DNA of 60,931 nt from a gamma proteobacterium symbiont of Taylorina sp. (GCA_025655455.1 JAHXIV010000042.1:1-60931); one strand, 5' to 3'; shown: positions 1-9,021, numbered from the stretch's first letter. Notes: generated by a model from the letters alone, not told the origin. Numbers and translations are program-made.

Positions 1-87
1 GATGTACGGACTACTCAAATTTATACTCATGTATTAAAACAAGGTGCTAATGCTGTAAAAAGTCCATTGAATGATATTTTTATATAG
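1..87 (+). CDS. Integron-type tyrosine recombinase, C-terminal end only
   Basis: Only the last 28 codons are inside the window; the gene begins upstream. Frame 1 reads DVRTTQIYTHVLKQG and ends KSPLNDIFI before TAG. The TTQIYTHV stretch is the active-site tyrosine region of tyrosine recombinases, and the following residues (VLKQGANAVKSPL) resemble the tail of integron integrases (IntI), which commonly end VxSPLD. The Tyr in IYTH would be the nucleophile. In standard integrons attI and the cassettes lie beyond the 5' end of intI, so any array would lie outside the window to the left. A general XerC/D or phage integrase is less likely because of the VKSPL tail. Confidence 0.7.
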   Translation, partial: DVRTTQIYTHVLKQGANAVKSPLNDIFI

Positions 88-213
88 AACGTCAGCTCTT
101 GAGAAAAGTAATTAAAATTTGTCCAACAGAGTAATGTCACTATGGCAGTCATAGATGTTTTTGTGTATTTCTTCAGTATAGATATTAGATATTATTTAAT
201 CACTTTTTATAAT

Positions 214-271
214 GTCCCCTTTTTCAGAATGTAAAGCAGTATTAGAACTCTCTAAAATTCGGAAAAGGGAC
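214..271. repeat. REP-like imperfect palindrome
   Basis: The left arm (214-230) reads GTCCCCTTTTTCAGAAT. The right arm (257-271) reads ATTCGGAAAAGGGAC. They are nearly perfect complements, differing by an extra C, an extra T and one mismatch, around a 26-base loop. The GTCCC ends and the isolated position between genes resemble REP/MITE-type palindromes more than a terminator, and no T-run follows. Its link to a transposase is only inference. Confidence 0.45.
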
Positions 272-479
272 GGAACCGGACAATTTTTGATACGAGGTAT
301 GTCAGTATGATTATTTTGAACTAACTACAATTTTATGGAGAAATAAAACCTGGAGTAATTCATATAATTAATAATATACCAGTATAAAGCACCAGCAAAA
401 ACAATCCTAAAGTTACCTACACTCTAAAATAAAATATCTTAAAAAGTATACTTGGTGATAAAATACCGATATTTAGAAA

Positions 480-530
480 AATGTTTACCTGAATGTTTAC
501 CTAAAATTCATCTATAGTCTTTTAGGTAAA
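480..530. repeat. Inverted repeat TTTACCTAAAA with a direct repeat on its left
   Basis: AATGTTTACCT occurs at 480-490 and again at 492-502. The second copy leads into TTTACCTAAAA (496-506), which pairs perfectly with TTTTAGGTAAA (520-530) across a 13-base loop. It lies 40 bases beyond the 3' end of the minus-strand gene at 571-795. It could serve as a weak terminator for that gene or as a protein-binding site. The stem is AT-rich and no good T-run follows on either strand. Confidence 0.4.
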
Positions 531-570
531 TAAAACAAACCATAACCTACTGATATTAAAGTTATTATAC

Positions 571-795
571 TCAACTCTCTTTTATAGATGACTTCCATAA
601 AAAGAAAAAAGCGTGTCCTGTTAACATAAATCCGATAGTTTTCAGCATGACAGGAATACTGACATAATCCATTAAAGTTCCTGCTGCAATAAGATAAATT
701 GCAAAAGAAATCAGTACCTTAGCTATATTAAATTCTTTTTGCTTTTCCTGTTCATGCTTTTCAGCATTTATAATCATTTCTCTTATCTTACTCAT
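571..795 (-). CDS. Small two-helix membrane protein, unknown function
   Basis: I do not recognise this 74-residue protein. The chosen start is ATG at 795 (MSKIREMII), because AGGAAA lies just upstream on the minus strand. A longer reading from TTG at 834 has no such site. The N-terminus is short, charged and helical (KHEQEKQKEF). Two hydrophobic stretches follow, around residues 27-45 and 50-68, consistent with a hairpin in the inner membrane, and the tail is KSSIKES. It stands alone, divergent from the secreted protein at 1066. Confidence 0.5.
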   Translation of the reverse strand: MSKIREMIINAEKHEQEKQKEFNIAKVLISFAIYLIAAGTLMDYVSIPVMLKTIGFMLTGHAFFFLWKSSIKES

Positions 796-1065
796 AAATT
801 TCCTGTTTTTAATCCCTATAAATTTAAACGACAATGATAGCCATAGACAGGAATATAGTCAATGATCTAAAGCATAGTAAAAGCTACATAGTTAAAAAAA
901 TGATCTGCATCATCATACTCACTACTTGAGAGTGCTTGATCAAAATAGCGTAGTCAATATCCCAATTGCCCCATAAAAACGGCGGTAAATATGATGCAGG
1001 TCATAATAATTATTTTTTTAAAATGATAGTCTGACAGTGATGTTAATTTTTTTGGAGTAAAAGAC

Positions 1066-2529
1066 ATGTTAAATAAAATAAATCACCTGTTTTCTTTTTT
1101 CCTACTTACTTTTATTTTGTTTTTTTCTCTATCTTCAGCCTATTCAGCTGATCAATTAGTTGTGACTGTCGATGGTAATAATGTCAATCTTGACTGGTCA
1201 GCAATGCCGAATGCACAATCCACTACCCTTTATGTTGCACTATCTGATCATAAAGGAGGTATAGACGTCAATACCTTGGGATTCGCTAATATGGGTAAAA
1301 AAACAAGCCTCTATGCACCTGGCTTGCCCAGCGGCTTGATTATCTACTCCGCAATAATAGCCCATACCAGTCATCAGGGGGATGTTGCTTCCAATATTGC
1401 GCAGTTTATGCCCTTTGGAGGCAGTGTCACCTACCCTGAAAGCGATGGTGTATTGATGCAAATAGACGACCCAAAGGGAATAGGGTCTATTTCTCTTATT
1501 GGAACAAGCAATACGGATGGTTCAGATAATGTGATATCTAAAATCACAGGAAATAATAATTCTGGTTCATTTGTAATGTATTTAACCGATAACAAACCTG
1601 CTTCATATGTAGAAGAGGGCTTTACGCTTAACTTTATTTACAGTGCAGATAATAGTGTTGATGCTGAGTTTGTTTGGAATGAGAAGCGAATTCAAATCAA
1701 TAAAACTTCAACTGATATGTATTACCGCGCTGATAGTCAAGAACAGGGTATATGTAAGGGTAGCGCTGATGAGTACTTAAGTTCTATAGATAATCGAATT
1801 TCAGCTGATTCCAGGGAAGAATCTCGTATACAGGATATTGAGTATGATCGCATTATAGAAAAATATGAGCAGATAAAATTATTATTAATGGCCACAGCCA
1901 TATCATCTTCTCAAAATGATGCTGATTACGATTTGAAAGGCTATTTAGATAAAACAAACAAAATAAGTCAAATGCAAATATTAATCATATCGAGTCAAGC
2001 TTCATATTCCCAGATAAAAGAAGAAATCAGGCAAAAATATCTGAATAGATACAACAAACAGTGTAAAGAAGATGATACACCCAGCTCTGACATTTCAATC
2101 ACAACACCTGATAATACTATTATCACTATTGATACTTCCTGTCCTATTCCAGCAGGAGCAGAAATATCAGAACAAGAAGATCGCTATCTTGTTATAAAAT
2201 ATTTATTAAATGGAAATTACGTGGGCTCCTATCAAACATGGCGTCCTGAAGACAATGGAGAATATCACCTGATAGCTGAACAATGCTATAACGCCAGTGG
2301 TCAATGGCATGGCTGGAGTATTCAATATTTTGATAATAATAATATGCAATTTGCCGAACATTACCAAAATGGTCAATTAGATGGTCGCAGCTATGCTTTT
2401 TTTGAAGATGAAGAAGTCAGGTATGATAATTTCTGGAGCAATGGTGAAAAACTTTATTATTATAAATATGATGAAGCAGGGGAACTACAGGTATATTGGA
2501 CGAGGGAGAACGGAAGCACATATTACTAA
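1066..2529 (+). CDS. Secreted protein with C-terminal MORN-like repeats
   Basis: A 487-residue protein with a clear signal peptide (hydrophobic residues 8-22, then SSAYSA, cleavage near 28). The start is supported by GGAG nine bases before the ATG. The segment just after the signal (VTVDGNNVNLDWS) looks like the first strands of a fibronectin-III-like fold. A middle part of about residues 245-320 is charged and probably helical. The last 90 residues contain MORN/YwqK-type repeats with G-x-W-x-G and NGQLDG motifs, which often form extended beta sheets in surface proteins. The protein is probably periplasmic or extracellular. Its role is unknown and no neighbour suggests one. The flanking genes point away, so it is likely transcribed alone. 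Confidence 0.65.
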   Translation: MLNKINHLFSFFLLTFILFFSLSSAYSADQLVVTVDGNNVNLDWSAMPNAQSTTLYVALSDHKGGIDVNTLGFANMGKKTSLYAPGLPSGLIIYSAIIAHTSHQGDVASNIAQFMPFGGSVTYPESDGVLMQIDDPKGIGSISLIGTSNTDGSDNVISKITGNNNSGSFVMYLTDNKPASYVEEGFTLNFIYSADNSVDAEFVWNEKRIQINKTSTDMYYRADSQEQGICKGSADEYLSSIDNRISADSREESRIQDIEYDRIIEKYEQIKLLLMATAISSSQNDADYDLKGYLDKTNKISQMQILIISSQASYSQIKEEIRQKYLNRYNKQCKEDDTPSSDISITTPDNTIITIDTSCPIPAGAEISEQEDRYLVIKYLLNGNYVGSYQTWRPEDNGEYHLIAEQCYNASGQWHGWSIQYFDNNNMQFAEHYQNGQLDGRSYAFFEDEEVRYDNFWSNGEKLYYYKYDEAGELQVYWTRENGSTYY

Positions 2530-2556
2530 CACAACAGGGGGCGGGGTCAAAAAAAG

Positions 2557-2576
2557 TCAATCAATATATTGATTGA
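2557..2576. repeat. 20-bp perfect palindrome
   Basis: TCAATCAATA is followed directly by its reverse complement TATTGATTGA. It lies 28 bases after the stop of the MORN protein and before the convergent end of apaH. A wider imperfect pair, GGGGTCAAA (from about 2544) and TTTGACTCC (about 2609-2617), flanks it. There is no T-run, so it is a poor intrinsic terminator. A regulator site or REP-like remnant is possible. Confidence 0.4.
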
Positions 2577-2624
2577 TTGATACCGAGCCAGGTTAACCTC
2601 AGTCCCTATTTGACTCCTATCCCA

Positions 2625-3440
2625 TTAAACATCACAAACCACAGCAGTCAATTCAGGCTCAGGACTATCCAGCCGCATAGCAGTTAACCGGCCGCCCCAG
2701 AGACAGCCGGTATCCAGAGCATAAACATTGGGATGGCTGGTTTGACCAAAAAGTGTTGACCAGTGACCAAAAATGATTCTATCATTACGACTTTTTCTGC
2801 CAGGCACTTCATACCAGGGGATATTGCCCTTCTTTTGTGAGCCAATCACCCCTTTATCCTTAAAGTTTAATTTTCCTTTCGGTTTGCAATAACGCATACG
2901 GGTAAAACAATTGGTAATAAAACGTAATCTATCCCAGCCTTTAAGATTTTTTGCCCACTTTGCCGGTTGATTACCAAACATATTAGCCATAAATTCTGGA
3001 AAGTCATTACCCTGTAGAATGGCTTCCACTTCATTGGCACACTTTTTAGCTTTTTTTAAAGTCCATTGCGGTGGCAGACCAGCATGAACCATCGCATAAT
3101 TCAGCTGACTATCATGATAAAACAGGGGGCGATGACGTAACCAGCCAAGAAGTTCCTCTCTATCAGGCGCAGCAAGAATATTATACAGGGTATGATGCTT
3201 TGCCTTAGTATTTCCTTCTGACAGAGCCAATAAAGTCAGATCATGATTACCCAGAACACAAATTGCACTATCCCCCAGACTCTTGATATAGCGCAGCGTT
3301 GCTAAAGATTTATCACCACGATTGACTAAATCACCGGCAAACCAGAGTATATCTTTGTCAGGATCAAATGAAATTTTGTCCAATAATACCTGCAAAGAGT
3401 CAAAACAACCCTGAATATCACCGATGGCATAAGTGGCCAT
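2625..3440 (-). CDS. apaH: Symmetrical diadenosine tetraphosphatase ApaH
   Basis: This 271-residue enzyme hydrolyses Ap4A to two ADP in the cytoplasm. It also removes Np4 caps from RNA in E. coli. It belongs to the calcineurin-like metallophosphatases, and the metal-binding motifs are all present: GDIQGC (7-12), GDLVNRGD (36-43), GNHD (64-67) and a later HAGLPP. The C-terminus carries FGHWS and DTGC, typical of ApaH. Length matches the family (about 270-280). It is a monocistronic minus-strand gene here, not in the ksgA-apaG-apaH arrangement of enterics. Confidence 0.96.
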   Translation of the reverse strand: MATYAIGDIQGCFDSLQVLLDKISFDPDKDILWFAGDLVNRGDKSLATLRYIKSLGDSAICVLGNHDLTLLALSEGNTKAKHHTLYNILAAPDREELLGWLRHRPLFYHDSQLNYAMVHAGLPPQWTLKKAKKCANEVEAILQGNDFPEFMANMFGNQPAKWAKNLKGWDRLRFITNCFTRMRYCKPKGKLNFKDKGVIGSQKKGNIPWYEVPGRKSRNDRIIFGHWSTLFGQTSHPNVYALDTGCLWGGRLTAMRLDSPEPELTAVVCDV

Positions 3441-3573
3441 TATTGTATGCCTTTTCTATTAATACAAATGTGCTGTGATCTTAGCATGGATAGTTAATAT
3501 AATTCATTATTTTGTGCATATGACAACGGAATTCAGGATTATGCGATCATCAGTATAGACACTAAATTGATAA

Positions 3574-3602
3574 TTTTTGATTTTTTTAAAGATCTCTATA
3601 AT
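3574..3602 (+). promoter_or_regulatory. Possible sigma-70 promoter for glnE
   Basis: A perfect -10 hexamer TATAAT lies at 3597-3602 in an AT-rich run about 150 bases before glnE. At the right distance (3574-3579) the -35 is only TTTTTG, a poor match. A better hexamer, TTGATA, sits at 3567 but is too far away. The call rests on the -10 alone. Confidence 0.35.
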
Positions 3603-3633
3603 ATGATGCAGTATAGTTTGTGTAAGCCCGGGA

Positions 3634-3679
3634 GCCGTCAGCAAATAAGACAGGGGTAAAGTTTTATGTTTGATAAGAG
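3634..3679 (+). repeat. Shortened copy of the dispersed palindromic element
   Basis: GCCGTCAGCAAATAAGACAG and the downstream GTAAAGTTTTATGTTTGATAAGAG match the two ends of the elements at 59069-59164 and 37163-37265. The central part, with the left stem arm, is missing, as if by internal deletion. GACAGG and a CCTGTC just beyond the end can still form a small hairpin. It lies in the 5' region of glnE, between the candidate promoter and the start codon. Confidence 0.5.
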
Positions 3680-3752
3680 CCTGTCAGAGAATAGGATGTA
3701 AATTCACGGACGTATCCTGATTTAGCATTAAAATGGAATAAATACATTCATC

Positions 3753-6674
3753 ATGAATACTGAAATGCCAGTTGAGCTGCAAGCCGGCGCACAGCAAACG
3801 CTTAAGACTTTTCTTAACACTATTCAAGATACAGAAATGTCTGCACTGAACGACAATCACTTGCAGCAATGGTTAAAAGTATTACTCTGCAGTAATTTTG
3901 TCACTCGCCAGCTTATCCATCAAAAACAAGCCATTGTCGACCAGTGGATAGCCGGTGATTATTTTAGAGCTTTTGCAAAAAATGAAATGGCAGAGAAACT
4001 GAATAAATATTTGCAGGACATTATAACAGAAGAACAATTATTACAGGTATTACGTCATTTTCGTCAACAACAAATGGTGAGAATTTGCTGGCGTGATATT
4101 AATGATCTGGCAGATTTAGATGAAGTCATGCAGGAATTAAGTGAACTGGCAGATAGTTCTATTATCTGTGCCTTAAACTGGCTGGACAGACAGCAGCAAA
4201 AAGATTTTGGCACACCTCTGGACAAACTGGGACAGCTTATACCATTAATAGTCATTGGCATGGGGAAATTAGGTGCACGTGAACTTAATTTTTCATCCGA
4301 TATTGATTTGATCTTTGCTTTTTCAGAACATGGTGAAACTGTTAATGGCTCACATATTATCAGCCACAATGAGTATTTTATTAAATTGGGACAAAGTCTG
4401 ATTAAGGCATTGAATTTAACCACTCAGGATGGTTTTGTTTTTCGTGTTGATATGCGTTTGCGTCCATTTGGACAAAGCGGCCCTCTGGTAATGACTTTTG
4501 ATGCCCTGGAAAATTATTATGCCACCCATGGTCGTGACTGGGAACGTTATGCCATGATTAAGGCACGGGCAATCACCGGTAGTAAAACTGATCAAAACAC
4601 GATTCATAACTTACTCAAACCTTTTATCTATCGTCGTTATACTGATTTTGGGGTCTTTGAGTCTCTGCGTGGAATGAAATCTATGCTTGCCCGGGAGGTG
4701 ACACAAAAGAAAAAAGAACACAATATTAAGCTCGGTACCGGAGGCATTCGTGAAATTGAATTTCTGGCACAGACTTTTCAATTACTCAAGGGTGGACACA
4801 ATCCCAATTTACAGGATCGGCGGGTTAAAAAAATACTGACCTACCTTGGAAGTGAGCAATCACTACTGCCAGAGAGTGCAGCAGATTTATTAGAAAGTTA
4901 CAATTTTTTACGTAAGACAGAACATCGTCTACAGCAGGTTGATGATAAACAAACGCATAATTTACCAGAAAATAATTATCATTGTGCCCGGATAGCCTAT
5001 GGTATGGGCTATGCTGACTGGAATTCTTTTCTATTTAAACTGCAAAGCATCAGGGATAAGGTACAACGTCACTTTGAGCAATCCTTTCATATACCCCATA
5101 TTACAGAGAGTGAAGATATCAGTGATGATATGAAGACTATCTGGCAAGCCCGAATCGATGAAAAGGAAGCCGCCATGATACTCAATCAGTGCGGTTACCG
5201 GGATGGTTTTGCTATTATTCATTTATTGACGGCTTTTAAAAATTCCCATCGTTATCATAAAATATCCCGTGAAGGTAACCTGCGCCTGGACAGGCTCATG
5301 CCCCTGCTGTTAAATGCAGTGGCTCTGGTAGATGATAGTGAAACTGCATTTAAAAGAATTCTGGATGTTATTGAGAGTATTTGCCGCCGCTCTGTTTATA
5401 TTGCTTTATTGGTAGAAAATCCCCTTGCCCTATCACAACTGGTCAAGCTATGTGCCGCCAGCTCATGGATAGCACGTCTATTAAGACGCTTTCCAGTATT
5501 GTTTGATGAATTATTAGATGCCAGAGTTTTATATGCTCCCTTACAATATGAACAATTATTCCAAAAGCTGAAAGCTAAAATGGCAACTGTACCAAGCAAT
5601 GATTTAGAACGGACAATGGAGGGTTTACATTATTTTAAACAAAGTCACTCACTAAGAATTGCCGCTGCAGATGTTGTTCATACTATATCTGTAATGAAAG
5701 TAAGTGATTACTTAAGCTGGCTGGCCGAAGCAATTTTACACTTTGCTTTACAAACGGCATGGCATAATCTGACAATGCGCTACGGCTATCCTCAGGAGTC
5801 ATTAACAAATAAAGAGTCCTCAACCTGTAAGGAGCCTTCAACTGATAAAACTTCCCCCTATGGCTTTGCTATCATTGGTTTTGGTAAAATGGGCGGTATT
5901 GAACTAGGCTATCGTTCTGATTTGGATTTAGTCTTTATCTTTGCTGATTGTTTTAGTGGAGGTATAACTGATGCTGCAAAGCCTATTGATAATTTACAGT
6001 TTTATTCTAAACTCTCCCTGCGAATCATGCATATTCTTCAAACTCAATCCCATTCGGGAATTTTATATGAGGCTGATATGAGACTCAGACCTAATGGTCA
6101 CTCCGGTTTGATCACCACTTCATTAAAGGCATTTAGAAACTATGAGATGGAAAAAGCATGGACATGGGAACATCAGGCATTAGTTCGTGCTCGTTTTATT
6201 GCCGGTGATAAGGGGCTGAGCAAAGATTTTGTCAGAGTTCGCAAGGAGGTATTAGGTCAGTACCGTCAGCCAGAACAACTAAAAAAACAAGTCTGTGAAA
6301 TGCGCAAAAAAATGCATGAGTCCCTATTAAGCAAAAGAAAGAAACTGGTTACAAAGAAAGGCTGTTTTGATCTCAAATACGATTCTGGTGGAATTGCAGA
6401 TATTGAATTTATAGTACAGTATCTGGTACTTAAAAATTCACATAATTATCCACAATTATTAAACTGGACTGACAATATACGAATTTTAGAAACCCTGGCT
6501 CAAACTGCTTTATTAGCAGAATCTGTAGTAGAAGATTTGATCCGGTTTTATCAGAATTATAGAGAACGTTGCCATCATTTAAGCCTGCAGGAAGTCCCAT
6601 GCATTGTTGCAGAACATAAATTTAGAAAGAATCGTAAAAAAATTCAACAACATTGGCAACAGATAATGGAGTGA
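3753..6674 (+). CDS. glnE: Bifunctional glutamine synthetase adenylyltransferase/adenylyl-removing enzyme
   Basis: GlnE attaches and removes AMP on the conserved tyrosine of glutamine synthetase, under control of PII, tuning ammonia assimilation. The protein has 973 residues, against about 946 in E. coli. Two nucleotidyltransferase domains are visible. The first, near residue 169, has GMGKLGARELNFSSDIDLIF; the second, near 709, has GFGKMGG followed by SDLDLVF. Each has the paired metal-binding aspartates. Just before the second domain, residues 682-699 form a three-fold six-residue repeat (ESLTNK, ESSTCK, EPSTDK) not expected in the family. This explains most of the extra length. It is followed closely by ilvE, as in Pseudomonas. 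Confidence 0.97.
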   Translation: MNTEMPVELQAGAQQTLKTFLNTIQDTEMSALNDNHLQQWLKVLLCSNFVTRQLIHQKQAIVDQWIAGDYFRAFAKNEMAEKLNKYLQDIITEEQLLQVLRHFRQQQMVRICWRDINDLADLDEVMQELSELADSSIICALNWLDRQQQKDFGTPLDKLGQLIPLIVIGMGKLGARELNFSSDIDLIFAFSEHGETVNGSHIISHNEYFIKLGQSLIKALNLTTQDGFVFRVDMRLRPFGQSGPLVMTFDALENYYATHGRDWERYAMIKARAITGSKTDQNTIHNLLKPFIYRRYTDFGVFESLRGMKSMLAREVTQKKKEHNIKLGTGGIREIEFLAQTFQLLKGGHNPNLQDRRVKKILTYLGSEQSLLPESAADLLESYNFLRKTEHRLQQVDDKQTHNLPENNYHCARIAYGMGYADWNSFLFKLQSIRDKVQRHFEQSFHIPHITESEDISDDMKTIWQARIDEKEAAMILNQCGYRDGFAIIHLLTAFKNSHRYHKISREGNLRLDRLMPLLLNAVALVDDSETAFKRILDVIESICRRSVYIALLVENPLALSQLVKLCAASSWIARLLRRFPVLFDELLDARVLYAPLQYEQLFQKLKAKMATVPSNDLERTMEGLHYFKQSHSLRIAAADVVHTISVMKVSDYLSWLAEAILHFALQTAWHNLTMRYGYPQESLTNKESSTCKEPSTDKTSPYGFAIIGFGKMGGIELGYRSDLDLVFIFADCFSGGITDAAKPIDNLQFYSKLSLRIMHILQTQSHSGILYEADMRLRPNGHSGLITTSLKAFRNYEMEKAWTWEHQALVRARFIAGDKGLSKDFVRVRKEVLGQYRQPEQLKKQVCEMRKKMHESLLSKRKKLVTKKGCFDLKYDSGGIADIEFIVQYLVLKNSHNYPQLLNWTDNIRILETLAQTALLAESVVEDLIRFYQNYRERCHHLSLQEVPCIVAEHKFRKNRKKIQQHWQQIME
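5796..5849 (+). repeat. Three tandem 18-bp units inside glnE
   Basis: Units at 5796-5813, 5814-5831 and 5832-5849 each begin GAG and end in AAA or AAG, with TCCTCAAC or a close variant in the middle. They keep the glnE frame. The 17 bases at 5808-5824 (AATAAAGAGTCCTCAAC) are identical to 53427-53443 inside the unrelated hydantoinase gene. Confidence 0.8.
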
Positions 6675-6752
6675 AGCTTCATCATAGTGTAAAATGCCAT
6701 GTTTCTTCTTTTATTAAGAATAATTTTAAGAACAAGATTGAGGTAATTGCTT

Positions 6753-7676
6753 ATGACAATGGATGACAAAGACGGCGTCATCTGGTTTGATGGTGAAATG
6801 GTGCCCTGGCGTGATGCAAAAGTCCATGTGTTAACCCATACATTACATTATGGCATGGGTGTTTTTGAAGGTGAAAGAGCCTACCATACAGAAAAAGGGG
6901 CTGCTATTTTTCGTTTGCAGGAACATACTGACAGACTATTTCGCTCAGCGCATATATTAAATATGCCTATGCCCTTTGATAAAGAAACTATCAATGAGGC
7001 AACTAAAGCAGTAGTAGCACAAAATAATCTGGATTCCGCCTACATTCGCCCCATGGCATTTTATGGTAGTGAAGGAATGGGTTTACGTGCGGATAATTTA
7101 AAAGTGCATGTCATGATTGCAGCCTGGGAGTGGGGTGCCTATCTGGGCGCTGAAAGTCTGGAAAAAGGGATTCGAATTCGAACCTCTTCTTTCACTCGCC
7201 ATCATGTCAATATTACCATGTGTAAGGCTAAAGCTAATGGTAACTATATGAATTCCATGCTGGCTCTGCAGGAAGCTTTAACCGATGGCTATGATGAAGC
7301 ATTGTTATTAGATGTAGATGGATTTGTGGCAGAAGGCAGTGGAGAAAATATTTTTATTGTACGTAATGGTAATATTTACACACCGGATTTGACCTCAGCT
7401 CTGGAGGGCATCACCCGTGATACCATTTTCCTGATGGCTGCTGAATTGGGCTATGAAATCAAAGAAAAGCGTATTACCCGTGATGAAGTATATACTGCAG
7501 ATGAGGCTTTTTTTACCGGCTCAGCTGCTGAAGTCACACCAATTCGTGAGCTGGACAACCGTCAGATAGGTGATGGCGGTCGAGGACCAATCACAGAAAA
7601 GCTGCAAACCATGTATTTTGATCAGGTTCATGGACGCCGTGAACAAAATCCTCAATGGCAGACTTTAGTGAGGTGA
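6753..7676 (+). CDS. ilvE: Branched-chain amino acid aminotransferase
   Basis: A PLP-dependent class IV transaminase catalysing the last step of Leu, Ile and Val synthesis, with glutamate as donor. The start is ATG at 6753, nine bases after GAGG; an in-frame TTG at 6747 is less likely. This gives 307 residues (E. coli IlvE has 309). Recognisable features are WFDGEMVPW at the N-terminus, THTLHYGMGVFEG, the lysine region CKAKANGNYMNSMLA, EGSGENIF and EGITRDTI. It lies 70 bases after glnE and leads into the zinc-finger and waaF genes, an order known from Pseudomonas. Confidence 0.95.
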   Translation: MTMDDKDGVIWFDGEMVPWRDAKVHVLTHTLHYGMGVFEGERAYHTEKGAAIFRLQEHTDRLFRSAHILNMPMPFDKETINEATKAVVAQNNLDSAYIRPMAFYGSEGMGLRADNLKVHVMIAAWEWGAYLGAESLEKGIRIRTSSFTRHHVNITMCKAKANGNYMNSMLALQEALTDGYDEALLLDVDGFVAEGSGENIFIVRNGNIYTPDLTSALEGITRDTIFLMAAELGYEIKEKRITRDEVYTADEAFFTGSAAEVTPIRELDNRQIGDGGRGPITEKLQTMYFDQVHGRREQNPQWQTLVR

Positions 7677-7726
7677 GATTAAGTGTTAGGTGTTAAGTGA
7701 GAAATATTAAAAAAACAGGAAGACTA

Positions 7727-7930
7727 ATGCAAAAAGAAAATACTGAAGAACTATTAACCCCTAATACGGGCAATCATTATGAGCTTAAAGAATCTGAATT
7801 ACCTGCTCATTGTCCTATGCCGGGAATGAGTCAATGGAATTCACATCCTAAAGTCTATCTGCCTATTAAAGAAAACGGCGGTACAACCACTTGTCCTTAT
7901 TGTAGTGCCATATATAGCCTGAAAGAGTGA
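7727..7930 (+). CDS. Zinc-finger (CHCC) domain protein
   Basis: A protein of 67 residues if started at ATG 7727, which has AGGAAG just upstream. An upstream in-frame GTG at 7697 lacks this. The sequence has HCPMPGMSQWNSHPKVYLPI followed by TTTCPYCSAIYSL. The Cys, His, Cys-x-x-Cys set is that of the zf-CHCC family, related to the 13-kDa subunit of complex I. The bacterial role is unknown. Its stop overlaps the GTG start of waaF, so it belongs to the ilvE-waaF transcription unit; such a small gene next to ilvE recurs in gammaproteobacteria. Confidence 0.85.
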   Translation: MQKENTEELLTPNTGNHYELKESELPAHCPMPGMSQWNSHPKVYLPIKENGGTTTCPYCSAIYSLKE

Positions 7931-9021
7931 AACCCAGTTCTATAGCTTCACAAACAGAATCTTTAGATACCCCCTCTTTAGAGAAAGCTTCGCCGCCTAA
8001 AAAAATTCTCATCATCGGCCCCTCATGGGTGGGCGATATGATTATGGCTCAGAGTTTGTTTCTGCTGCTTAAAAAGCAAAACCCCGCAACACAAATAGAT
8101 GTGCTGGCACCACCTTGGAGTGCAGCACTGCTGGAGCGCATGCCGGAAGTAAGTCATATTATTGAGATGCCTTTTGGACATGGTCAGTTGCAATTAAAAG
8201 GTCGTTATCAATTGGCCTGTTCCTTACGCCGGACACATTATGATCAGGCCATTCTACTACCTAATTCTTTAAAATCAGCCTTAATCCCTTTCTGGGCTCA
8301 CATACCAAAACGCAGTGGATTTATCGGTGAAATGCGTTATGGTTTATTGAATGATTGTCGTAAATTGGATAAATCAGTATTAACGATGACGATACAGCGA
8401 TTTGCAGCTCTGGCCTATGCAAACTCAGAGATGAATAATATTGATAATACGCTGTTAAAAAATATCCCTGTACCAGCTCTGAAAGTTGCTTGTGACAAAG
8501 TCAGTCTGGCTCTTGAACAATTTCATCTCAATACGGAAAAGCCTGTTCTCAGCCTTTGTCCCGGAGCTGAATATGGCCCGGCCAAACAATGGCCGGCAAA
8601 GCATTATGCTGCGCTGGCACAGCAGAAAATAGAGCAAGGCTGGCAGGTATGGATTTTTGGATCAGAGAAAGATAAAACCATTGCCGAAGAGATTAAAACC
8701 AGGACAAACAATCAGGCAGCTAATTTATGCGGCAAAACAGAGCTGGCGGAAGCGATTGACTTAATGTCTGTCAGTCAAATGGTGGTTAGTAATGATTCAG
8801 GTTTGATGCACATGGCAGCGGCTTTAAGTGTCGATGTGGTCGGTATCTATGGCTCCAGTGATCCAAAATTTACTCCTCCACTGGGCAAGCAGAGTAAAAT
8901 CGTGAACTTAAATCTACACTGCAGTCCCTGCTTTAAAAGAAACTGTCCTTACGGACATACCGATTGTCTGGAAAAATTAGAACCTGAATTAGTGATTAAA
9001 ACCATGGAATCCTTCCCTTGA
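7927..9021 (+). CDS. waaF: ADP-heptose:LPS heptosyltransferase II
   Basis: A cytoplasmic GT9-family enzyme adding the second L-glycero-D-manno-heptose to the inner core of LPS. It has 364 residues, and close matches to E. coli WaaF are visible: KILIIGPSWVGDMIMAQSLF near residue 25, LPNSLKSALIPF, GEMRYGLLNDCR, CPGAEYGPAKQWP, and the ADP-heptose-binding NDSGLMHMAAAL near 290. About 20 extra residues precede the usual first strand. The GTG start overlaps the preceding stop (GTGA), implying translational coupling. Confidence 0.95.
   Translation: MKPSSIASQTESLDTPSLEKASPPKKILIIGPSWVGDMIMAQSLFLLLKKQNPATQIDVLAPPWSAALLERMPEVSHIIEMPFGHGQLQLKGRYQLACSLRRTHYDQAILLPNSLKSALIPFWAHIPKRSGFIGEMRYGLLNDCRKLDKSVLTMTIQRFAALAYANSEMNNIDNTLLKNIPVPALKVACDKVSLALEQFHLNTEKPVLSLCPGAEYGPAKQWPAKHYAALAQQKIEQGWQVWIFGSEKDKTIAEEIKTRTNNQAANLCGKTELAEAIDLMSVSQMVVSNDSGLMHMAAALSVDVVGIYGSSDPKFTPPLGKQSKIVNLNLHCSPCFKRNCPYGHTDCLEKLEPELVIKTMESFP

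Larger units (their letters stand above)
88..570. other. Intergenic stretch with two inverted repeats, no gene seen
   Basis: About 480 bases of AT-rich DNA between the recombinase stop codon and the 3' end of a minus-strand small gene. All frames are broken by frequent stops and I recognise no protein remnant. It holds two inverted repeats, listed separately. No clear sigma-70 promoter or attC/attI core site was found. Confidence 0.6.

Noticed and set aside
496..530. attI site of the integron
   Set aside because: It lies beyond the 3' end of the integrase, has no GTTRRRY core, and attI is normally on the other side.
930..950. FNR-type box (TTGATCAA) before the MORN protein gene
   Set aside because: The two half-sites are directly joined without the required four-base spacer.
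3567..3602. TTGATA with TATAAT as a full promoter for glnE
   Set aside because: The spacing is 24 bases, far beyond the 16-18 expected; only the -10 was kept as a weak call.
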